Of a stretch of DNA of 64,000 bases, positions 56,961 through 64,000 are shown one piece after another. Below the pieces are notes generated by a model, which was given only the letters and a program-made list of their open reading frames with translations, was not told where the DNA came from and ran no database searches. The DNA is from Dama dama. Its lineage: Eukaryota > Chordata > Mammalia > Artiodactyla > Cervidae. The translations under genes were made by a program, and so were the position numbers. Each line of letters starts with the position of its first letter. Position 1 is the first letter of the stretch. Location of the stretch: contig NC_083691.1 in assembly GCF_033118175.1 (NCBI RefSeq), positions 57,254,001 through 57,318,000 on the forward strand. Direction: 5' to 3'.

Positions 56961-57327
56961 AAAATATCATTGGCCATAAAAAGGAATGAAGTACTATAAT
57001 ATATTACAACATGGAAAAACTTTGCAAACACTATGGTAATTGAAGTAAGCCAATCACAAAAGAACATATATAGAATGATTTATTTATATGACGTATCCAC
57101 CACAGCTACAGACATAAAAGTAGATTAGTGGTTAGACTTGGGAATATTTGATGCTGGAGGAAATGGGGGGTAAATGGTAATGGGTATAGGATTTCTTTTT
57201 GAGAATATTCTAAAACTTATCATGGTGATGATGACACAACTCTGTGAGTATACTAAAGTCTATCATATTGTACAGTATAAATTAGTGAACTATTTTGTAT
57301 ATGATTTGTAATGCCATAAGTGGGAGT
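56961..57327. other. AT-rich noncoding sequence
   Basis: Probably old L1-related (ggcataaaaaggaatgaag-like motif). No gene. Confidence 0.4.
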
Positions 57328-57532
57328 GTGTGAGTACTCAGCTGTGTCTGACTCTTTGTGACCCCATGGACTGTAGCCTACCAGGCTCCTCCATCCATGG
57401 AATTCTCCAGGCAAGAATACTCTGGAGTAGGCTGACATTTCCTTCTCCAGGGGATCTTCCTGACCCAGAGATTGAACTCACCGTCTCGTGTGATTCCGGC
57501 ATTGCAGGTAGATTCTTTACCACTTGAGCCAG
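57328..57532 (-). mobile_element. Bov-tA SINE
   Basis: gtgtgagtactcagctgtgt to ctttaccacttgagcc. Confidence 0.91.
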
Positions 57533-57649
57533 AATGCCATAAAGCTGTTACTAAAAGTCTAGGATTTCAAGAATAAGAGACCTTGGATGAGGAATAACAA
57601 GAATATGTAAGTAATAAAAACCAAAAGAGCTATTTGTAAGTCTGGGGCT

Positions 57650-58135
57650 TTATGTTTTGAGATGTGTTTTGAACATTTAAAGGTGATCCATTTTTTGGAA
57701 TTATTGAGAAAGAACTTTGTCCTAAAATGGACAGTAAAATTTACGTGATGCTCTTCAACTATGTAGATGACCTTGAAGAACTGCTACCAGCTATATTTGG
57801 CTTTATTCATCTCATTCCTATTAAATGGTCCTGCAAATGTGATTTGTAAAAAAATTCCCTTGGGATTTTGATTTTAATTAGATTGTTCCACTTTCCTTGA
57901 ATAATATTCTGGGGTCTATGGTGTGTTTTGTTATTTTTCCTAAATATTTGATGCTTTGGATGCTCTTGTAGATGGTGTGTTTTGTAATTTTAATTTTTAT
58001 AATTTGTTGTAGTGGTAGAAAAATTAAATTGCTGTTTTCTAATTATTAACCTCAAATCCAATGGTTTGCTATTTCTTTTATTAAATGCGATTGTTGTTTA
58101 TTTTGAATTTTCTTTGCATACACTCCATTCACCTT
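57650..58135 (-). mobile_element. Old degenerate L1 fragment
   Basis: cttgggattttgattttaat and tatggtgtgttttgttattt resemble reversed L1 ORF2. Confidence 0.5.
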
Positions 58136-58461
58136 GAATTATGATAGCTTTAATTCTTCCTTTCTAATTCGGTCTTTGTTGTTGTTATTTTTGCCTTGTT
58201 GCACCAACCAGAAGAGGTGTATCTTTAAAGGCATCCATTCATGGGAGTCTGATCCAATGCCATTGGCAATGAAATTGTGCCTAAGTATGGTTGTTTATTT
58301 TAGTCTGAGAAAAAATCCAGGACTTGGAGTCCAAATCTTGTCATGGAGTTACTTTTCAGAACTTCTAAGTTTTCCAAATAGAGGTTGAGATGCTAAAACT
58401 GAGCTGCCATAGTAGCAGCTGCTTATAAAGGAAACAACTGGTATAAATTGAAAAAGAAACC
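58136..58461. other. Unique noncoding sequence
   Basis: No gene recognised. Confidence 0.4.
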
Positions 58462-58748
58462 CTCTAAGGTCAATTGGAAGGACTGATGCTGAAGTTCCAA
58501 TACTTTGGCCACCTGATGCGAAGAGTTGACTCATTAGAAAAGACCCTGATACTGGGAAAGATTCAAGGCAGGAGGAGAAGGTGATGACAGAGGATGAGAT
58601 GGTTGGATGGCATCACCAATTCAATGGACACGAGTTTGGGCAAGCTCTGGGAGTTGGTGATGGACAGGGAAGCCTGATGTGTTGCAGTCCATGGGGCCAC
58701 AAAGAGTCAGACATAACCGAGCAACTGAACTGAATTGAACTGAAGGTT
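58462..58748 (+). mobile_element. BovB 3' fragment beside the V3 pseudogene signal
   Basis: Ends with gaactgaattgaactgaagg only a few bases from the nonamer of the 59-kb V pseudogene. Confidence 0.88.
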
Positions 58749-58752
58749 TGGA

Positions 58753-58780
58753 GGGTTTTGTTTTAGGTCCAATCACTGTG
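58753..58780 (-). promoter_or_regulatory. 12-spacer recombination signal of IGKV3-type pseudogene
   Basis: Heptamer CACAGTG (58,774-58,780), 12-base spacer, nonamer ACAAAACCC (58,753-58,761). The heptamer is perfect and the nonamer slightly degraded. The signal looks usable although the gene is not. Confidence 0.88.
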
Positions 58781-59304
58781 GATACCCATTAACCATAGTG
58801 ATAGCAGTAATAAACTGCAGCATCATCAGGCTTTAGGCTTCTGATAGTGAGAGTAAAGTCTGTCCCTGACCCACTGAGCTAGGCTGGGATGCCAGAGGTC
58901 CTGCTGGAGGCATCATAGATGAGGAGCCTGGGGCCCTGCCCAGGTTTATGCTGGTACCAGGCTAAGTAGCTACTAATACCCTGACTGGAGCTGCAGGTAA
59001 GGGTGACTGTTCCCTCTGGAGTCAAAGCCATGGAGGCTGGAGACTGTGTCAATGTGGCTTCCCCAGTGACTTCTGAGATTGGAAATAAAGTGGAAAAAGT
59101 CACTTATGTACCCAACAGGTACATAAGTGTAGATCAAGGTATATCCTTGATCTACACTGAGCTTTAATGATTGTGCTTGCTGAGGAACAGTGCAGGACCC
59201 AGGTGCATGAACACAGTTTTCACTGACATACAGAACCATTCCATGTTCTTCTCACCTGGGAGCCAGAGGAACAGGAGGCAGAGAAGCTGAGCTGGGGCTT
59301 CCAT
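58781..59304 (-). pseudogene. IGKV3-type V pseudogene with two stops
   Basis: Leader exon 59,304-59,256 encodes MEAPAQLLCLLFLWLP with a GTGAG donor. A 183-base intron and AG acceptor follow. The V exon 59,072-58,781 starts EATLTQSPASMALTPEGTV. Cys23, the FR2 Trp and YYC are kept. The leader is nearly that of human IGKV3 genes. Two defects block use. In FR3 the Arg-Phe after SGIPA has become TAG-Leu. In CDR3 a TAA follows YHYG. The promoter region also lacks a good octamer. It lies in the duplicated segment shared with the 62-kb copy. It could still serve as a gene-conversion donor. Confidence 0.93.
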
Positions 59305-59800
59305 GGTCCACTTGAAGGCAGATCGGAGGCAGATCTTCCCAGAGCACTGACTAAGGCATAGACATGGCTTTAAGCAGCAGGGTGGGCTGGAAAGAACATG
59401 AAAAGCATCTGGGGTGGGGGAGCTGGGCTTCCAGCTGCAGAAACCACTTGCCTCCTCTTCTGTACACTTGAGCAGCCCATCCCTAGGTGGTCAAGTTAGA
59501 AAGCCTGTTGACTTCATCTGAGAGATGAATTTGTCTCCTCTAGTCAGAGAACTTTCTTCCTGTCTCCTCCTGATTACTTAACTAGATTCAGAGAGATGGT
59601 GTTTGATATAAGCCAGTTGGAAACAAAATAAATGTCTGTGGTCCTGTTTTCCTCTTTAAGGGAGCAGTGTACCTGGATATCTCCCTTGATGCATGACTGC
59701 CTCAAAATGGATTGAGGAATTTATCAGAATTTTATCTTCCAGATAAACCATTCATTTGCTGTTTAATGCTATTCCCAGGGGCACTTCCGAAGAAGTCACG
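59305..59800 (-). repeat. Duplicated V upstream segment, unit A
   Basis: Upstream DNA of the 59-kb pseudogene aligns with 62,165-62,660, for example ggtcaagt, cagaaa and the ttcatctgagrgatgaattt stretch near 59,515. At the place where kappa promoters carry the octamer, unit A reads acatgaaaag while unit B reads acatgcaaaa. No gene is seen upstream. Confidence 0.85.
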
Positions 59801-59940
59801 TTATAGTTTTTATTTTTATTTTTTGATCATGCTGGATGACATGTCAGATTTGAGGTCCCTAACAAGGGTTCAAACCTGTGCCTCCTGCAGGGGAAGTGCA
59901 GAACCCTAACCTCTGGACCACCAGGGAATGCCAAGCCTTA
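59801..59940 (-). mobile_element. CHR-type SINE in unit A only
   Basis: The plus strand ends with aaccctaacctctggaccaccagg and begins with a T-rich tail, the reverse complement of a tRNA-like artiodactyl SINE. The matching place in unit B (62,650-62,675) lacks it, so it inserted after the duplication. Confidence 0.75.
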
Positions 59941-60490
59941 TTCCTTGTTAGAATTTGTGAAGAGTAACACCAAATTAGGGCAGGGAGCATGGTTAGAAAG
60001 GTGACCACAAGTGCACAGATCAGCAAGACCCTAGTTCATCATCCCCTTCCCCCACCCTCAGTGGACTGATACCATATCTATGAAGACAGACAGTGGTTCT
60101 GTCCATGCAGGCAGTGAACTTTTCCTTGGCTGATTCTCCATCCTCTACACCACTCAATTCTATACAAAGCATCCATCTCACCCAGACTCAGATCTTTCTC
60201 TCCTTAATAATTTGGGAAAGGTATGTTCACCTCTTGATCTAAATGGAATCCAATCTGGACATGCTTGTGTTTTTGAGAATTGTGCACATGTGGTAGAGAG
60301 AGCTTGGCCCAAGGATGTTCCCCTGTTCTGACTGAGCAGCGCTTTAAGTTACGTTCTTTTGCTCTGATTTCTTATTTCCTATAACTCTGCTCCCTCTTCT
60401 CCCAAATCAGTTAAAATCTATTCCATTCCCCAATTTTTCTAAATCTCAAGGAAGCAGTCTTATTAAAACTACTCAAATTTCTAAATGAAT
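59941..60490. repeat. Duplicated segment, unit A distal part
   Basis: This aligns with 63,488-64,000 over long identical runs such as gacagacagtggttctgtcc. It includes agtaacaccaaattaggg, the uninterrupted version of the BovB insertion site in unit B. No gene is seen. Confidence 0.88.
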
Positions 60491-61721
60491 CTTCATCCAG
60501 TCAGAAATTATGGCTTGGTCCACAGCCAGATGATATCCACCCAATGGTCCAATATTATCATGGCAGAATAAAAAACACAGAGTATGTCATGTGGACAAAT
60601 AGTATTACTTCATGTTATTAATGTGTAACATATATGATATATTTGTTAGACGTATGTAACTATGTAAATACGTGAATTGAAGATCCAAAAATATAAGGGT
60701 CACTGGCTTAAGGAATGCCAGCTTTTCATGAGGCCTTCCCATTTTAAAAAATTATGAACAAAGGATTTGGTATTATTTCTATGACTCTCATAATTTCTGA
60801 TTGAGATATGATAGAATTAATTGAGAAAAAGCATCGGAAGCAGTGGAAGCTTGCTTCTGATGTTGTTGTTGTTATTGTTATTGCACAGTGGGTATAAAGT
60901 CAACTAGAAGATTTACAAGAGTGTTCTTCCTCATACCCACAACTCCCTGTAGACATGTACAGATGATCATCCATCCAGGAATGTCTGTCTGCTCAAGAAC
61001 AGTCTTGTTTCCTCCAAAATATCTTTTATGAGAAAAATATGGTTTTGAGCCATACGAGGAGACACTGGGAAGCAGAGGAAAGAACTGGAGAAACAGGAAG
61101 GAGTGTTCAATCCTCAAATAGTGGTTGAGGCACACTAAACTGGTGGAGTAATACTTTTTTAAGTATTCTGACTTAGCATGATGGAGAAGGGTGTAGTCTG
61201 ACAGATATGCTATTGGAAGATTACTAGGTTATTTTGAAGTGAAAGACTATTTACTTTTTTGTCAAATAGATTTTTAGAAATTCCAATGTCTTCTATGAAA
61301 AATATGGTATCTTTAACAAAAACCCCTTTAAATAGAGCCTCATAAACCATACAGAAATCCCCTGATATCTTGTTAAAATGCAGATTCTCATCATTAGTCA
61401 TAAACCAGGCCTGCTATTTTGCATTAACAAGCTACCAATGATGCCAATGTTTGTGCTGGGTTTTGGAAAAACTTTGAGCAGCAAATTAATTGCATATTAA
61501 AAAAGTTCTGTTACTCCAGAGTTTTTTTAAAACCAAGAAAATCTCATTATCTCTTTGTCAAATGATTTCTGTACACTTAATGTATTGTCCTCATTCTTTC
61601 CTGTTTGTTACTTAAAAACATAAGTATATATGGGGCCATTCCTTAGCTGGCAAAGTCCTAGTTGGGGAAAGTGACCACACTAGGCTGTCTTCTGATAACT
61701 TCCTATTACCACCCTCAATTC
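60491..61721. other. Unique noncoding stretch between duplicated units
   Basis: This is AT-rich, with a (GTT)n-like run near 60,862. No V gene, RNA gene or clear repeat is recognised. Short open frames look random. Confidence 0.5.
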
Positions 61722-61881
61722 TTTTTTTTTCCTTGTGAGCTTTCTATTTTGTATTGGGGTATAGCTGGTTAACAATGTTGTGATAGTTTCAGGTAAACAG
61801 CAAAGGGACTCAGCCATACATACACATGTATCCATTCTCCCCCAGGCCCTCTATCATCCAGGCTGCCACATAACACTGAGC
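61722..61881 (-). mobile_element. L1 3' end replacing the V exon
   Basis: Minus-strand artiodactyl L1 3' end, ending in an A-rich tail near 61,722. It abuts the broken V exon of the 62-kb pseudogene. The V sequence does not resume on the other side, so the V 3' half was lost. Confidence 0.82.
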
Positions 61882-62164
61882 AAAGCCAGGGAGGCTGGAG
61901 ACTATGTCAGCACGATTTCTCCCATGGTACATGAGATTGGAAATAAAAGGAAAAGTCACTAAGGTAATCTGGCTCATACCTTTGTCTTCCCAACAGGTCT
62001 AGGATCCTTGATCTATACTGAGCTTAATTATTGTGCTTGCTGAGGAAAGGTGCATGACCCAGGTGCATGGATACAATTTTCACTGCCATGCAGAATAATC
62101 CCATGTTTCTCTCACTTGGGATCCAGAGGAACAGGAGGCAGAGAAGCTGAGCTGGGGTATCCAT
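61882..62164 (-). pseudogene. Truncated IGKV3-type V pseudogene
   Basis: The leader exon 62,164-62,116 (MDTPAQLLCLLFLWIP) keeps a GTGAG donor. The intron matches that of the 59-kb gene. The V exon acceptor AG has become AT. Only about 12 framework-1 codons remain, with a TAG where the conserved Gln of LTQSP should be. The gene then ends abruptly at about 61,882 and runs into an L1 3' end. No recombination signal remains. The upstream region has atgcaaaa near 62,260, one base off the octamer. Dead gene. Confidence 0.9.
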
Positions 62165-62682
62165 GGTCCATTCTGTGTCCTGACAGAGGCAGACCTTCCC
62201 AGAGCTCTAACCTGCATAGATATTGGCTCTGGGCATCAGGGTGGGCTAGGAGGAACATGCAAAACAGCTGGGGTCGGGGAGCTGGGATTCCATCTGTAGA
62301 AACCATGTGCCTCCTCTTCTCTGCACTTGAGTAGTCCACCCCCAGGTGGTCAAGTCAGAAAAGGCTGTTGACTTCATCTGAGGGATGAATTTGTCTCCTC
62401 TGGTCAGAGGATTTTCTTCCAGTGTCCTCCTACTTCATTATTCACCTAGATTCAGAGAGATGGTGTTTGCTATAAGCCTGTTGGAAATAAATTCAATGCC
62501 TGTGGTTCTATTTTCCTCTTTCTAGCAGCAGTGCGCCTAGTTATCTCCCTTGGGGAATGATTGAATCAAAATGGATTGAGGAGTTTATCTTCCAGATACC
62601 CCTTTCCTTTGATGCTTAATGATACTCCCCAAGGGCGCTTCTGAAGAAGTCACATTTTTCTCTTTTCAAATTAGGAAGGAGT
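62165..62682. repeat. Duplicated V upstream segment, unit B
   Basis: Upstream flank of the truncated V pseudogene, collinear with 59,305-59,800 apart from the SINE in unit A. Confidence 0.85.
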
Positions 62683-62693
62683 AACACTGAATT

Positions 62694-63487
62694 GCAAGGA
62701 GAAATGTCAATAACTTCAGATTCACAGATGACACCACCCTTATGGCAGAAAGCGAAGAACTAAAGAGCCTCTTGATGAAAATGATAGAGGAGAGTGAAAA
62801 AGTTGGCTTAAAACTCAACATTCAGAAGACTAAGATCATGGCATCTGGTTCCATCATTTCACGGCAAACAGATGGGGAAACAATGGAAACAGTGATAGAC
62901 TTTATTTTCTTGGGCTTCAAAATCACTGCAGATGGTAACTGCAGCCATGAAATTAAGTGACTCGTTCCTTGGAAGAAAAACTATGACCAACCTAGACAGC
63001 ATATTAAAAAGCAGAGACATTACTTTGCCAACAAAGGTCCATCTAGTCAAAGCTATGGTTTTTCCATTAGTCAAGTATGGATGTGAGAGTTGGACTATAA
63101 AGAAAGCTGAGCATTGAAGAATTGATGCTTTTGAACTGTGGTGTTGCAGAAGACTCTTGAGAGTCCCTTGGACTGCAGGGAGATCAAACCAATCAATCTT
63201 AAAGAAAATCAGTCCTGAATATTCATTGGTAGGACTGATGCTGAAGCTGAAACTCCAATACTTGGGTCACCTGATGGGAAGAACTGACACATTGGAAAAG
63301 ACCCTGATGCTGGGGAAGATAGAAGGGAGGAGAAGGGGATGACAGAGGATGAGATGGTTGAATGGCATCACTGACTCAATGAACATGAGTTTGAGCTAGC
63401 TCTGGGAGTTGGTGATGGACAGGGAAGCCTGGTGTGCTGCAGTCCATGGAGTCACAAAGAGTCAGACATGTCTGAGTGACTGAACTG
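62694..63487 (+). mobile_element. BovB (RTE) insertion with target-site duplication
   Basis: 5'-truncated BovB copy with pieces of the reverse transcriptase C-terminal part (for example ESEKVGLKLNIQKTKIMAS) and the tail tgactgaactgaac. It is flanked by an 11-base direct repeat aacactgaatt at 62,683-62,693 and 63,488-63,498. Unit A carries the unoccupied site. The frame is broken. Confidence 0.92.
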
Positions 63488-63498
63488 AACACTGAATT

Positions 63499-64000
63499 AG
63501 GCCAGGCACCATGGTTGGAGGGTGACTACAGGTGCACAGATGAGTAGGACCCTAGCTCATCATCCCCTTTCCCTACCTTCAGTGTACTGATACCATATCC
63601 ATGAGGACAGACAGTGGTTCTGTCCATGCAGGCAGTGAACTTTTCCTTGGCTGATTCTCTATTCTCTACACCACTCCATTCTGCACAAAGTTTGTGTCTC
63701 ACCCAGACTCAGGTCATTCTCTCCTTAACACTTTGTGAAAACTATGTTCATACTCCTAATGTAAATGGAATATAGTCTGGAGATGCTTGTGTTCCTGAGA
63801 GTTGTGCACATGTTGTGGATAGAGCTTGGTCCAAGGATTTCTTGCAGTAGAGACTGAGCAACGCTTTAGGGTACGTTTTCTAGTTCTGATTCCTATTTCT
63901 TATAAATCTGATCCTTTGCTTAAAGCAGTAAAACCTTTATTCTTTTCCAACATTTCTCTACATCTCCAGGAAACAGTTTTATTGATACTACGCAAAGTTT
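63499..64000. repeat. Duplicated segment, unit B distal part
   Basis: Collinear with 59,960-60,490. It runs to the window end, so the full size of the duplication is not visible. Confidence 0.85.

Noticed and set aside
1..64000. CRISPR array, operon or prokaryotic system
   Set aside because: Repeats are dispersed SINE and LINE copies, not regularly spaced; the DNA is mammalian.

Overview
The window looks like a piece of a bovid (most likely Bos or a close relative) genome. It is saturated with ruminant-lineage retroelements: the RTE element BovB, its tRNA-linked Bov-tA/Bov-A2 SINEs, CHR-type SINEs and artiodactyl L1 3' ends. It contains the 3' part of the immunoglobulin kappa light-chain locus (IGK), all read on the minus strand, so transcription runs from high to low coordinates. 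The species is inferred from repeats and from the kappa constant region, which looks bovine; I could not run a search.

Layout in transcription order. At 62.2-61.9 kb is a truncated IGKV3-type pseudogene. At 59.3-58.8 kb is a second IGKV3-type gene, full length but with two in-frame stops. These two lie in a duplicated segment. At 55.4-54.9 kb is an intact IGKV5-type (human B2-like) V gene with octamer, TATA box, two exons and a 12-bp-spacer recombination signal. A 25-kb gap full of BovB, SINE and L1 copies follows, including a TSPYL5 retrocopy (40.9-37.85 kb) inserted inside an older BovB. The J cluster lies at 29.65-28.30 kb: four J segments with open frames and working splice donors, plus a degenerate fifth. 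The 3.6-kb J-C intron (counted from J5; 3.9 kb from J4) holds the intronic enhancer (about 25.75-25.83 kb), bracketed by two copies of an AT-rich module, and an isolated CpG-rich island at 27.1-27.4 kb. The single constant exon IGKC is at 24,712-24,390 with a poly(A) signal at 24.2 kb. About 11 kb downstream, at 13.16 kb, is a PU.1/IRF4 composite site matching the kappa 3' enhancer. From there to base 1 I see only noncoding sequence and repeats.

How the parts work together: the V5 gene can be joined by 12/23 recombination to J1 or J4, whose signals are canonical, and less easily to J2 or J3. The V-J exon is then spliced to IGKC. The intronic and 3' enhancers would drive this in B cells. V and J-C share orientation, so joining would be by deletion. 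I found no kappa-deleting element.

No bacterial-type genes, CRISPR arrays or novel multi-gene systems are present. The most notable points are the duplicated AT-rich module around the intronic enhancer, the graded decay of the J recombination signals, the CpG-rich island, and several cleanly readable nested retrotransposition events with target-site duplications.
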